NCBI RefSeq assembly: GCF_000003605.2 | Contig: NW_003118436.1 | Span: 1-63,470, forward strand | Direction: 5' to 3' | Source: Saccoglossus kowalevskii | Taxonomy: Eukaryota; Hemichordata; Enteropneusta; Harrimaniidae | Length of the DNA: 63,470 nucleotides | In this document: positions 46,401 through 57,431 of the stretch, piece by piece | How the letters are laid out: every line of letters begins with the position of its first letter | How positions within the stretch are numbered: the stretch's first letter is position 1 | The notes under the pieces: model-generated | What the model was told of the DNA's origin: nothing | Database searches by the model: none | The model's input: the letters and a program-made list of their open reading frames with translations, nothing else | Translations under genes and position numbers: made by a program

Positions 46401-49400
46401 TCGATGGGTCCTTAGCCATTAAAAATTGATAAAGCGCTGAATACAGTTTGTTATTACGTAATATCATATTTGTGAAAAACAGGATGGTCAATTTTGGTGA
46501 TAATCCGAGCATTTTGAGCATTTATTAGTGTGAACTAGAGAAACAATATATATACTACCGCAACATAACGGTGTGATTCATTTTTGTTTGATTTAAAATT
46601 CGATTTGTTTAGCAACCTTTATAAAGCATGGTTACGTTACCGCGAAAAAAAATACGTGTTGGCACTACGCGCCCCTCCAGAGTATAGCTAGGTATACACT
46701 TATTGCAGTAACACGTGTAATAAGTCCAGGAATAGTGTTGGTCCATACCCTGCCAACAAGATCTGAACATAAATAAATTTTGTTCAAATTTAGCATTACA
46801 TTTATTAGTTGTCTTATATCTAATTTTTTACGGTGGCGTGTTAAATATTTCCACCGAGGTGTAAATTAAAGTGAAATTGTCGGAAATTCGAAATAAAGCC
46901 GAAAAATACATGTGAAAATGTGAGAAATTCGAAAAACAGTGAATGGCCCTAACAAGCCACCGTAAATTTTCAATGAATGCACGGAATTTGTCATATTACG
47001 TACTCTCTCCTACAAACAAAGGAGTGATTTAGCTACTATGTGGTGTCAGCGTCTCTGTAAGGACGCGATTATTGTTGAAATATTAACGCTACGTGTTGGA
47101 TATGAGCCCCCCGTGACATATAAAACACTTGTGTATTACTCTATTAACAATAAATCCAAAGCCCGCTGCGCCACGATTAATTGACCATGCACGAATGAGT
47201 GAGTGAGAATATTTGAAATATGTTAACTATATACCTGGTCCTTCGTGTTTCAAAATAAAGTTTTCATCCTTGAACTCCAGACCATAAATGCTCCTGCCGC
47301 CAGTACCATTGCCCCTTGTAATATCACCACCCTGACACATGAATTCTGGGATGATACGATGAAATACACTCCCTTTGTAGCAGTAACCTTGCCAACCAAC
47401 ACACAATGATCTGAAATTTTCTAAAAGATGTCAGAACATGATAATAATTAAATAGTTACGTTATAAGAAATAATACGGATTTTGACAAAAATATACTTTT
47501 CCTTAAAATTGTACATGTGCCCTCCAGTGACGCAGACATTTTGTATAACGTCAAAATGACGTGTATATCGTTTAAATCGACAACTGAGTTTAGTTGTTAA
47601 AATAGACGCTTTGAACGACTTTCATCCATTTCCGTCACCGCAATTTTTCGGCACTAGAGGGCGCGATTTGTAAGAAAGGTGAATAGACGACTATTTCCCG
47701 TGGTCCAATGCACTTAAATCTGTTAAAAACGTGGGGCTGTTTTGTGAAGATAAATTATTAAATAAAACGAAGACAATAACTGTCTTATATAACTTACCTA
47801 CGGTTTTGGGTACAATATCGGGACGCAACTGGAAAAGAGACAACATTCGGTTAATTTCACGATGTTCACATATGCAAGCAGCGCACAATATAGAATTATT
47901 TCATGAACCACTGAATCTACCATTTTGAAATATTCATATTGATAATTCAGCTTCCCTACCCTCTTGTTGCACTGTGCAATTCACAGTTCAGTATTCCTCC
48001 GCCCCCTCTGTGAATGTCCCCCTCTGAAACTTGAATTCCCGGTAACTATTCAGCACTCCGTCCCTGGAGAGACTACTTTAAAATTCAGAATTTAGCCCCA
48101 CCCCCCTCCCGCGCAGGCAATTTGCGACTTTGAAATTCAGAATTCAGTTCTCCTTCTTCCTAAATAACAGTTACCGAAAAAGGGTGGGCTATATTGTTTA
48201 AATTACAACTGGGTAAATGTTCTGTGAGTGACTCGTATGGTAATCGATGAACAGATCCAGCTGTTATAAGAATCGCATGTACTGATATCGATAATAGCAA
48301 AGATTTAAAAGATAAGATTATGCAATCGGTGTTCTATGCGTTGAAGACGCCATATGAAGCTTTTCATGAAATAGCAAGACAAAATTGTAGATATTATATC
48401 AGTGTTGCGCTGGTTGGATATTATGAATGTGTTACATCAACATGTATGTGTGTATTGTAATGAATACTCCTCTAAAAATGCATACATGTATATAGTCTAT
48501 AATACAAATTATATATGGAAATATGTCATCGTTCTTTGTGTTTCAGTGCAAGTGATGTCATCAATATCTGTGTTTCAGTGCAAGTGAGGTGAACATTCGT
48601 TGTGTTTCAGTGAAAGTTATGTCATAATACTTTGTGTTTCAGTGTAGGTGATGTCACCATCCTTTGTGTTTCAGTGCAGGTGATGTCACCATCCTTTGTG
48701 TTTCAGTGCAGGTGGTGTAGTCATTATTTGTGTTTTAGTGCAGGTGATGTCATTATTCTTTGTGTTTTGGTGCAGGTAATGTCATCATTCTTTGTGTTTT
48801 AGTGTAGGTGATGTCACCATTCTTTGTGTTTTAATGCAGGTGAGGTCATCATTCTATGTGTATAAGTGCAGGTGATGTCACCATTCTTTGTGTTTTAGTG
48901 CAGGTGATGTCACCATTCTTTGTGTTTTAGTGCAGGTGATGTCATCATTCTTTGTGTTTTAGTGTAGGTGATGTCACCATTATTTGTGTTTTAGTGCAGG
49001 CGATGTCACCATTCTTTGTGTTTTAGTGTAGGTGATGTCACCATTCTTTGTGTTTTAGTGCAGGTGATGTCATCATTCTTTGTGTTTCAGTGTAGGTGAT
49101 GTCACCATTCTTTGTGTTTTAGTGCAGGTGATGTCATCATTCTTTGTGTTTTAGTGCAGGTGATGTCATCATTCTTTGTGTTTCAGTGCAGGTGGTGTCA
49201 TCATTCTTTGTGTGTCATTGCAGGTGACGTTCTTTCTGTTCTCTTTCCCTTATATTCAATCATACACACATATACTTTAATCACTAAATTATTGACATCC
49301 ACTCCTCACTTAAATAGTATGTATTAGTTTTACTGGAAACTAATAAGCTGTGTAGGCAGTTTCTGTTTACGGATTAAATCCCGATCTTAATTAAGCGACT

Positions 49401-51738
49401 GAACGCAGAGGGGCCACCGACTCTTAAACATACTCGGCATTTAAAATGCGTTTTATATGCAACCCGTGGCCACTACGTACAATAAGGGTGTAAACACCTC
49501 TATGCGTTCATTAATTGCGTTGAATTGATACGCTATGTTATTTTCTTGATACGTCGTTCACTGATAACTTCCGGGTGTCCTATGTCATGTTGTCAGAGAT
49601 GCTTTCTGGGGAAACTCGAATTTATAACGCTAAAAGCGCTCTTGATTTCAGAGTATACATCATGTAAATGCCCTACCCACGTGACACGATGATATATAGC
49701 CATGTAATATAGATGAGTATTTCTGATTGCTGTATCGCAATAAATACATATGCATCGGTAACAATTAAACAAAGACTCTAGAAAAGCGAAAACATTGTAT
49801 ACGGAACTAATGCTTTCTTAGAATATTGCGTCTTTGAGTAAAAATAAAGCGTAAATAAAAAATCACCGCTTTATCTAGCGAATACAAATCTGACAACGCT
49901 TTGCGAATTACGCACGCGTCCCCATTTCACGGATTCGTTCCATGTTTGCACCAGATGACGTTCATTACAGCTCACGCGATATGGTAAATCTGATGAATGA
50001 AGACTTACTGATTTATCTTGCTACGCGCTCTAATTAGTGTATGGTTTATGAGACAGATAATACTTTAGTATGGTCGGTACTCTGGCGCGGCATCATTAAG
50101 GTCAGTACTCTAACACGAAGTAAATGTTTTATGTAACTTTTGAAATGCTTGGAATGTAAAATGTCACGTGACATACTACTGTATCTGTGGAGTGCACATA
50201 TTGCAGAGATACGCCTGTACACTTATTAAAACAGTTCATGAACTCGTCAAAACAGCGGGGTAGCATGCATGTATCAGTAACACGGTATGTACTGCGATCT
50301 CAGGCGCATGCGCTAATACACTGTTATTGAAAAGTTGAATTCACATTTGAGCTAAAAAAACTAAATTGTTTGAAATGATGTCAATTCGTCTTTTTTTATT
50401 CGCTTGTTCTTATTATTCTTTTTACAGTATTATATTGTTTTTGTTGTACTTGTTGATGTTTATATTAGAACTGCTTTATAATCGTTACTTTTGCCAGTTT
50501 GAAATAAAAGTGTTGCCTGCCCCAAATTAAAGCTTTAATTTTACAATCAAGTATCAATGAAACTATTACTTTTACTTTAGTAATTGTTATTTGTGGATGT
50601 AAACTTTAAAACATTCACCGACAGTTGCACGTTATCTGCAATTAATTGTGAATTGAAAAACGTCGAAATCACTATGAAAGTTACGGCGAGCGGATGATGG
50701 GTTAGGATAGTGAGCATGTCTAACCCGACCATCTCCTGTTCACTGCGAGATACCGCATATGCGTGATCGAATGTAAAAACAGGGCAAACATTGTCATAGT
50801 TTCATAGTTGCGTCATATTATCGCGTGAGATTCGACAAATGCGAAAGTATTCCCACGCTCAAACTCTTTTGATGGTGGTCAATTTTGACGAAGTAAATGC
50901 ATCTTAATATCATGTCCCTCTTTGAAATTCCGCATTTGCAACAATTCAAATTCAAATCATTCGATTTCTGCCGCAGACGTTCGGTCCGCGCTTCTCACGC
51001 ATTCCGCGGGATCTCGCAGTGAACGGAAAATGACTTTCTCAAGCTGTGGAAACAATCATGCGTCTGCAACTAATGTAATGCATGTGGATTTGTAGAATGC
51101 ATCTGCGTGACAGCAATATTAAATGTCATCTCAGTTCACTTCACTTGTATTAAATACAAAGTGCCAGCATCAGGGAATGTTTCAAATGACCAGTGCGCAT
51201 GCGTTAGATGAACCATGTCACAATTTCTTCACTTTATAACTTGAACAAATATGCATATTTAATAACGTCTTTAACCTGTAACCATTTTGGTTTTTTTACT
51301 TATGTAAATTGTACTCTGTGTCTCCTTTGATTAACTTAAGAAAAAGCTTTACTTTCACGGTTTCCAGAAACACGCATAGTTTTTATCGCTAAGAATAGTT
51401 TCAAACTTGACATCAATGTATTTTACTTGCACACGTACATTGCATGTTCGTAACTTGGTGAAATTAAATCAGGCGTAAACAATCCTCGCACTGTTGCCGA
51501 GAAATTATTCAGTAGAACGGGGTTCAGTATTGCCGAGGCTAGAGATGAAAGTGTCTACGTGTAAGTTATTTAGTACGGTATCTGACCGTTAAGAATGGCG
51601 ACATTTGCAATCGAACACACTGACCTAGTAGTCGGGAAAACTACTGTATATTTATAATTGGGTACTTACCTCAAATACAATCCTGCCTGTCGGCTTACCG
51701 TCGATGGAGATGTCAAAGAAACAACGTACGCGGGCCAT
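43312..51738 (-). CDS. Cyclophilin (peptidyl-prolyl cis-trans isomerase), 5 exons
   Basis: Catalyses cis-trans isomerisation of Xaa-Pro bonds; probably cytosolic, since there is no signal peptide. Exons 51670-51738, 47798-47828, 47235-47420, 46142-46217 and 43312-43447 join with consistent phases and GT/AG borders into exactly 165 residues, the length of human cyclophilin A. Active-site residues fall at the human positions: H54, R55, F60, M61, Q63, W121, H126. Signature [14 protein letters not shown] and [17 protein letters not shown] are clear. Differences from typical members include VGWQGYC at 41-47 in place of the usual TGEKGFG-type loop, SQ preceded by NN instead of NG, D124-A125 before H126, and a C-terminus ENSGEL where most end in DCGQL-like sequence. 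A cyclophilin A-type single-domain enzyme is firm; orthology is not. Confidence 0.95.
43448..46141. other. Cyclophilin intron 4
   Basis: Non-coding. It includes the inverted-repeat element at 45303-45516. A 107-codon plus-strand frame at 44276-44599 is antisense in the intron and has no family features. Confidence 0.55.
45303..45516. mobile_element. Short element with 22-bp perfect terminal inverted repeats
   Basis: The left end AAATCAGGGGGTGGCTGAAA (to 45324) is matched perfectly, inverted, at 45495-45516. The 214-bp element is otherwise AT-rich and non-coding. The CAGGGG start inside the repeat is reminiscent of hAT-type ends. The flanking octamers TACATTGG and TAAAATGG match at six of eight positions, a possible worn target duplication. 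Confidence 0.75.
46142..46217 (-). CDS. Cyclophilin exon 4
   Basis: Finishes Gly96, then [20 protein letters not shown] to TD and the first two bases of W121. Acceptor TTATTAATAG, donor GTAAGT. Confidence 0.95.
46218..47234. other. Cyclophilin intron 3
   Basis: AT-rich intron carrying the small inverted-repeat element at 46827-46966. Nothing else is recognised. Confidence 0.55.
46827..46966. mobile_element. Small MITE-like element (TTTACGGTGGC ends)
   Basis: TTTACGGTGGC at 46827-46837 is matched inverted by GCCACCGTAAA at 46956-46966. The interior has repeated GAAATTCGAAA motifs (GTCGGAAATTCGAAATAAAG, GAGAAATTCGAAAAACAG). 140 bp, non-coding. Confidence 0.65.
47235..47420 (-). CDS. Cyclophilin exon 3 (catalytic core)
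   Basis: Residues 34-96, [18 protein letters not shown] through [14 protein letters not shown] to KHEGPG. Acceptor GACATCTTTTAG, donor GTATAT (weaker consensus). Contains R55, F60, M61 and Q63. Confidence 0.95.
47798..47828 (-). CDS. Cyclophilin exon 2 (31-nt small exon)
   Basis: Only 31 bases, encoding [10 protein letters not shown] plus the first base of Glu34. Acceptor TCTCTTTTCCAG, donor GTAAGT. Its presence is required to bridge exons 1 and 3 in frame. Confidence 0.93.
47829..51669. other. Cyclophilin intron 1
   Basis: The largest intron of the gene, containing the 32-bp minisatellite at 48525-49230. NRF1-like CGCATGCG palindromes occur near 50306 and 51196. No exon-like sequence is recognised. 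Confidence 0.5.
48525..49230 (+). repeat. 32-bp minisatellite, about 22 units
   Basis: Unit TTCTTTGTGTTTTAGTGCAG then GTGATGTCACCA. First and last units are most diverged (GTTTCAGTGCAAGTGATG at the start), central ones nearly identical. It lies in cyclophilin intron 1, antisense to the gene. Confidence 0.92.
51670..51738 (-). CDS. Cyclophilin exon 1
   Basis: Residues 1-23, [20 protein letters not shown] to VFE, donor GAG|GTAAGT. The ATG is the first in this frame and fits the family's N-terminus. Confidence 0.95.
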
Positions 51739-53052
51739 TGTAGCGAAATTGTTAGAACGTCTGTACTTTGTCTAAATGTAAACCTTCACAGTTGTAGGAA
51801 CACAGGAATGCAATTATGACCACCGGATAGAAACTCCCGTGATCATGCACATCAAGAGACGTCGCAACAAGAGCGCCCTCTTTTGATTCAGTGAGTAGTA
51901 TAGTATAGTGACGAGAAACAACATATTCTTATCAAAAACTAGTTTCTGGTGGTGTCTCGCCAGACTATTTACTGGGTTAAGACAAGTTCTAACAGGAGAG
52001 AGTGTAGTTAAATATTAAATGTCGTAGGGGCACACTATTGTTGCGACAGAAGGCTGGTTGACGTCGGGCCGCGTTCCATTGGTGCTACTGCGGCGGTCAC
52101 GGTGGGTTGACGTTGGGACTTCCCAATGGTGCTGCGACGTAGGGAAGTCCTAATAGTGATGCGGAGTTGTCTGACAAGATTCTGTTTATGAAATGAGAAA
52201 ATTGTTTTTGTTTATTTAGTATACTGTACCCTCTGAGACTAAACCTGGATAGTCAGTCTCTGATAGGTGTACGTGCCAGTTGTGTCAGAATTATCGTGAA
52301 TGATGATTATCACAGACTGTCGATTTTGTTTTTGATGAATAATGTTTTTATTTTTGTTTGTTTTCTTCAATTATTATGTGCACAAATGTGTTATTATTTT
52401 TGATGAAAATTATTTTCCAGTTGAGTAAACATTTTACTTTCCACTTCAAGTTAATATATAATTTTAAGTTGTTTTCTTTGGTTTTTGCTTTCTTTTATAT
52501 ATTTGTAAGAGGCTATTCGTATTAGTTAGTTTGGTCATAGACCTTAAAATATATATTTTTAAGGTTTTTTTCTTTGGTTTCGAGGGAGTGCGTGTTGATG
52601 TTTTCTTAAATCGAACGTTGGTGGTGCTGTTGGCTCATGGCGTTTTGGGACAAAACATATACCAACGCTGTGAAATCTGGCAGTGTTCAATATGTTTCCG
52701 TTGAATTCCACAGCAGTCACAAAAAGTGTCTGACATCTTTATTTTGTGGTACAAGAAGAATTGTTTTAGTTTTTGCTACATAAATGTTAACACAGAAAGA
52801 GTAAAAATTGCTCGCCGCGGAAGTGTTTCCTGAAAAACAAATAGTTAATGACCTTTGAGTAGCTTGAACTCGAATAAAATGGGCTGCTGCGTTGTCGTAA
52901 ATGTATTGTCTGTTCCCAGCATGCACTGTATGTTGACGTCGTATGACACCTGTTAATTATTGACTTGCGCAAACATCCACTTTAACCTCTGTGTGCTAAA
53001 CATTGATAACTTGAGGCACTGCTTATTCATATCATCGATTTGCTGTGGCGCT
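51739..53052. promoter_or_regulatory. Divergent promoter region between cyclophilin and glycosyltransferase
   Basis: The two genes start 1.3 kb apart on opposite strands, so both promoters lie here. A degenerate repeat at 52021-52165 (about four units of the GTYGGGN...ATTGGTGCTGCGAC type) includes CCAAT/ATTGG boxes near 52078 and 52123. No TATA box can be assigned with confidence. Shared regulation is inferred only from spacing. Confidence 0.4.
52021..52165 (+). repeat. Degenerate repeat of about 30-50 bp units
   Basis: Four blocks begin GTCGTAGGGGC, GTCGGGCCGCG, GTTGGGACTTC and GTAGGGAAGTC, and each runs to an A(T/A)TGGTGCTGCG(A/G)C-like end. GC-rich relative to the flanks. Confidence 0.6.
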
Positions 53053-54075
53053 ATGAAATCATCAGGTTTCGGCATATTTATGTGGTTGTTGAATTGGAAG
53101 AAAGTCGGTATTTGCACACTGGTCACGGCGTCTTGTATCGCTCTATACGTCCTCAATACAGCTGGGTCGTTCCTGTATTTAAAAGTGAATATCTCCGAAG
53201 GCCCTCTGGGGTTTCTCCTACCTGAGACTGCGTTTGAAGGCACCTTGGAACCACACGATTATTACGTAGTACCGAACGTAGCACATTTGATATGGTTCTC
53301 TTGTCACCAGTTTAATTTTATACATTTATTGAGTATTGTGAGCATTTACAAGGTAATGAAACCAGACCGGATTGTATTCTACACCGACTGTGAACCAATG
53401 GGGCAATGGTGGGACGAAGCAAGACTTGTCCCCGTACTTGAGGTTGTACAACGAGATCCGCCCACTGAAATATTTGGTCGTAAACTAAACCGAAATATTC
53501 GAGAGCACTGGGCTGACGTCGCCAGGCTGGATATTCTCTCATCCGTCGGGGGCGTTTATTTCGACACTGATATATTTGTCGTAGCCCCGCTCGACTCGTT
53601 ACGAAAATATGACTACGTTGTAGGTCGACCGAGCAGGTATACTCTCAATAATGGAGTCATACTCACTTCTTCAAATTCCACGTTTCTGAAACTATTTCTT
53701 GATAGCTACAGAGAGTACAACTCCTTCTGTTACTCGTGTAATTCTGTCTTTAATCAGAATAAATTGGCCTGGAAACACCGACACCTTGTACACATTGAAA
53801 ATGAAAGTATGATGAAACCCAACTCAAACCACTGGAGAACGCTGTTTTTTGGCAAATTCCCATGGCCAGCCCATCATTTTACGTTTCATGTATGGATACG
53901 AAATTTCCAGGCAGCATACCCGGATGTAGTTTTTACGCCAGATTATATCAAACAACTTAACACCTCTTTTGGAGAGATATGTAGATATATCTATTACGGG
54001 GATAGGACGATGACGTCAGACGACTCGAATCGTATTCCTTGGTGGACTAACTTGAAAGTTGACGATAACAGATAA
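53053..54075 (+). CDS. Type II membrane glycosyltransferase with DXD motif (GT32-like)
   Basis: Expected to transfer a sugar from a nucleotide-sugar donor inside the Golgi. The 340-residue product starts MKSSGFGIF; an open frame upstream has no earlier ATG. Residues about 18-38 form one hydrophobic signal-anchor. The catalytic region begins VPNVAHLIWFS (73-83) and contains the family core ADVARLDILSSVGGVYFDTD (154-173), in which DTD 171-173 is the metal and nucleotide-sugar binding DXD. NNGVILTSS (199-207) is also family-like. Sequons N210? and N302 are possible glycosylation points (NST at 208-210, NTS at 303-305). The gene is intronless, so a retrocopy origin is possible. It is head to head with the cyclophilin gene. 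Acceptor and linkage cannot be read from sequence. Confidence 0.88.
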   Translation: MKSSGFGIFMWLLNWKKVGICTLVTASCIALYVLNTAGSFLYLKVNISEGPLGFLLPETAFEGTLEPHDYYVVPNVAHLIWFSCHQFNFIHLLSIVSIYKVMKPDRIVFYTDCEPMGQWWDEARLVPVLEVVQRDPPTEIFGRKLNRNIREHWADVARLDILSSVGGVYFDTDIFVVAPLDSLRKYDYVVGRPSRYTLNNGVILTSSNSTFLKLFLDSYREYNSFCYSCNSVFNQNKLAWKHRHLVHIENESMMKPNSNHWRTLFFGKFPWPAHHFTFHVWIRNFQAAYPDVVFTPDYIKQLNTSFGEICRYIYYGDRTMTSDDSNRIPWWTNLKVDDNR

Positions 54076-54081
54076 AATAAA
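54076..54081 (+). terminator. Possible poly(A) signal overlapping the glycosyltransferase 3' end
   Basis: AATAAA begins immediately after the TAA stop codon. That is very close, so a later hexamer such as AATAAA near 54404 or 54461 may be the one used. Confidence 0.3.
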
Positions 54082-55622
54082 ACTTCGTGTATCTTTCTTG
54101 CAGAGGTCTTTCATCCACGTCACTTTGAACACGGCCATTGTGGATGCCACGTTCAAGGTTCAAGGTAATACGTGTTGGCTATCTTCTACAAGTTGCACTC
54201 TTTAGTGACGTGGTATTAAGTTCTAGACGACTAACAACTACACAACCAAACACTGTAGTCGAGTTGAATGACATTACATTCATCGATATACGTCATGTGA
54301 CCGTCGTTCGCACCCGTTCTTCAAGCATCGACTTGACTGGACCTTCAACCACGCCACCAACGGCAGTAATCAGTCGAGGATTGTAGAACGATTCGTACCC
54401 AAAAATAAAATAAGGGTCTTGTGTTGCTGCTTTTGTTATTAAATGTGTTGTGGTCCTGTTAATAAAACAATTTACAGGCAACGTTGTCACAACAGCTTGC
54501 GATGTAATGATTATTAATGAGCGACATTTGTTATATGAAATTTGCATGCTGGTTTTAAAAAGACGGCACGGCGCGATGGCTAATGCTATGTATATGTAAA
54601 AGTAACACCACAGTGCCATTCAGAATGACTGCTATTACATTCACGTCTCAATTTTGAACAATCAATATTTTGTTGCTGGTCTTGCGACAGTCGAATATCA
54701 GAGTGTGTACAACTGAATTTTTTTTTTTTTTAGTTTTAAAATAAAAGTACATCGGATTTCATGATTTGTTTCATAAGACATCTTTATAAATTTAAAACGG
54801 CGATTGAAAACAACCTGACCAATCACATGGCTTAACGAATGAATAAATATAGCGCTCCTCCGCGGCCAGTTACCCTTTTGCATCGCCTTTGAAACTAGCT
54901 TGCTTTCTCAATTTAACGTCCTCTTCCAAACTATAGTGGTACTACTTGTATTACCATTCTTTTAAATTGATTTCAGTGAACGAATCACTGTTTGATGGAA
55001 TCTATCTTTTGCGTCGAATGGTGTAAATCATTCAGTCAATGATTGAAAAAAAAATCTGCAAAGACCCATGAGCCATACCAATTGCTTTCCACTTCCAATG
55101 AAAGCATCATTTTTGGATTTCAATGAAAGGCGAAGATCTTTAGCAATAATTATTTAAATATGTATTTAAAGTAGCCATAAAATAGATGCACGCCATCACA
55201 TGGTGTCTTTTGACAACAAACAACAATAAAGTTGTGACGCGCAGCAAGCATCTGACGCCTGCTAATTTATTTTATTACTGGCCTTTTCACCGGCTTTTTT
55301 ATATAAAATATTCATAAATGTTTGTAAAATTCAAATATGGTTGAAAACTTCTAGATTAATCGCCATTCGTTGATGAGGCATGGTCATCTGTTCTGTATTT
55401 CAATGAAGCGCGTGGATCTTTTGGAATAAATGCTCTGTGAATGACGTATAAAAAACTAATTCACGCCTCCATGAAGCCTGGTGTATTCAAGGCGGTTGAT
55501 TCCCACATCTATGTTGAAAATTGCTCACAACTTCCTTCCAGTCAGATACATAGATCGGTGTTATAACATTTTAACATTTGCATAAAAAGTGAGAGGGAAT
55601 ACTAGTATTAGCCCCCCCCCCC

Positions 55623-55656
<34 letters not shown>

Positions 55657-56295
55657 GCCCTCGCACACACAATGGTCGCATTGACACAATTTTGATAATA
55701 CAGCACTCAGCAGTGTTAAATTACAAACATCTTTATTGTACCTCCGTGAAATGTACACGACGCATAGATACTTACTTCAAAATAAATCATTTTAAACCTT
55801 GTAAAAAAAACTTAAAATATTTTATTTTAGTGAATGAAACTATGTGTCAAAATTGGGGGGAAAACGTTTCAAACACACACGTGACGCAATATACTTAAGT
55901 AGAGACCTCTTTGTTTTCCGTTCATTGAATTTCGTTTTTTTGAAATAATTCAATTTTGTTATTTTTTTTTTTTTTTTTTTTTTTGCAGAGGACAGTTAAT
56001 GTAATTTTATAATATAGTTAATTTTCTTTATCGTTGAGGGCGTTGCGGGTTCCAGTCACTGATGACTGACTCCTGTCACTGCGAGAGTGCCCGAGCTACA
56101 TCACATGTAACGTATGAATGCTTCAGCACTTAGTCTAGTTGCATCGGGTTATCTACAGTTAAAGTTATATTCCATTATCTACACCGTGAACGCAAGTTGA
56201 ATTTCGGGTAAATATAATTGTCCGAAGAATGAATATCCACCAAAGGGTACAGCAACCAATGGAAATAGTTTGGAAATGTTTCACAAAACTGTAGT
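54082..56295. other. Intergenic between glycosyltransferase and transporter
   Basis: Contains a C12 run (55612-55623) followed by (CA)15 at 55625-55655, and a T23 run near 55962-55984. No gene is recognised. Confidence 0.5.
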
Positions 56296-56598
56296 TTAAA
56301 GGGCGGTGGTCGTCGCACCACGCATGCGCGAGATATGGGTCTCATATAAACAAAGATGGCGATTTTGATTGTTGCGCACACCAACGAGTATAAACTGAGA
56401 GGTTATCAAGCTTTAATTTGGTATTTGTTGGTGATTGGAACGTATCGAAGGAGTCGCTGGCGGTAATTAGTGCAAGTGGCGCCCAGGACAAAACTCGTAC
56501 ATGTTACTTTATTAGAAAAGCGCACTGGATTGTGGGAAAATCAATGTTTATAAACACAAATGTCGCACATGCGCGACGCGACGACTACCGCCTTTTAA
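56296..56598 (+). mobile_element. MITE-like element, family B
   Basis: TTAAAGGGCGGTGGTCGTCG to ...GCGACGACTACCGCCTTTTAA, 303 bp, with CACGCATGCGCGAG at the left and AAAGATGGCGAT at 56352-56363. The flanks GTAGT and ACTAC are inverted rather than direct. Non-coding. Confidence 0.8.
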
Positions 56599-56810
56599 AC
56601 TACGTGGTTTAAACGGCTATGCTATTTTCCCTACGCAGCCAATGATTACATTATGTGGCTGCTTTGCGTCACCAAGCCAGTGAGGGGCCACACTTTTTTA
56701 CAGTTTTCTTTTCTTAAACCATTGGTTCCTGCATGGTAATAACACATTGAAAGAAGATGGGATTGAAAACCATTTACCAAGTACAATCAGAATACTACGG
56801 TCACTTTTAC
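56599..56810. other. Spacer between two MITE-like elements
   Basis: About 210 bp with no recognised feature. Confidence 0.5.
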
Positions 56811-57381
56811 TTAAAGCGGGGAGCTGTCGCCTGCGCATGCGACAGACGACCATGGCGTGTCGTGGATTTACAAACATGCGTCTACCCTTGAGCCTTTGCG
56901 TTTTTAGCGTGCGTTGTTATCGTCGCATTCCGCTCAGGTTCCCGGCGTAGGAAGCAGGTAATTAGTAATCGCCATATTGTTCCACTGGGCCAGGATTCCA
57001 GCCCAAAGGCACGTGATTGAGTGACGTAATTTGAAAACATTCCCAAGTTCCGTTTTGCAATAAAGCCATGCTCATACATTCTGTCTGTTTAGACTTACAT
57101 ATTTGAGATGTTTCTGGCATTTCTCGCTGTTTCTGTGCAAATTTATAACAAAAGAAACAGTGTTTTATTCGCCCAATTTTCGAAACCCCTGCTTTAGGGC
57201 CACGAGCGTAAGCGCTGACGTCAGATGAACTAGGGAAGTAGAAGTGGCAATGAGAAAGTGATGGTCCAATCAGAATGCCGGATTCGTTACGAGTTACCGG
57301 TCTTTTGTGGCTTGGTACGCCATGACATTTGAGGCGGGAACCAGTCAATAGCATACGCAGGCGACGACCCCTCTGCTTTAA
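56811..57381 (+). mobile_element. MITE-like element, family C, long version (571 bp)
   Basis: TTAAAGCGGGGAGCTGTCGC to ...GCGACGACCCCTCTGCTTTAA. The left part (to about 56945) matches family C in inverted internal order (TTTGCGTTTTTAGCGTGCGT). The middle, about 390 bp, is unique in this window, so this may be the longer parental form or carry an insertion. The right end stops 50 bp from the transporter's stop codon and holds ATTAAA and AATAAA hexamers on the transporter's strand. A 145-codon minus frame at 56962-57399 has no family features. Confidence 0.7.
57164..57169 (-). terminator. Candidate poly(A) signal of the transporter, inside a MITE
   Basis: Reads AATAAA on the minus strand, 263 bases past the stop codon and within the family C element. 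An ATTAAA variant lies at 57377-57382. No perfect hexamer occurs between the stop and the MITE. Confidence 0.45.
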
Positions 57382-57431
57382 TTCAAGTACACTTTGCATA
57401 ATAATGCGATAATAGGTACTACGTATACGCG

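Noticed and set aside
52960-53052. Longer N-terminus for the glycosyltransferase
   Set aside because: The extended frame begins at TTG; the first ATG is 53053 and gives a normal type II signal-anchor.
56962-57399. 145-codon minus-strand frame within the long family C element
   Set aside because: Looked like a possible transposase fragment, but no catalytic or zinc-binding pattern could be defended.
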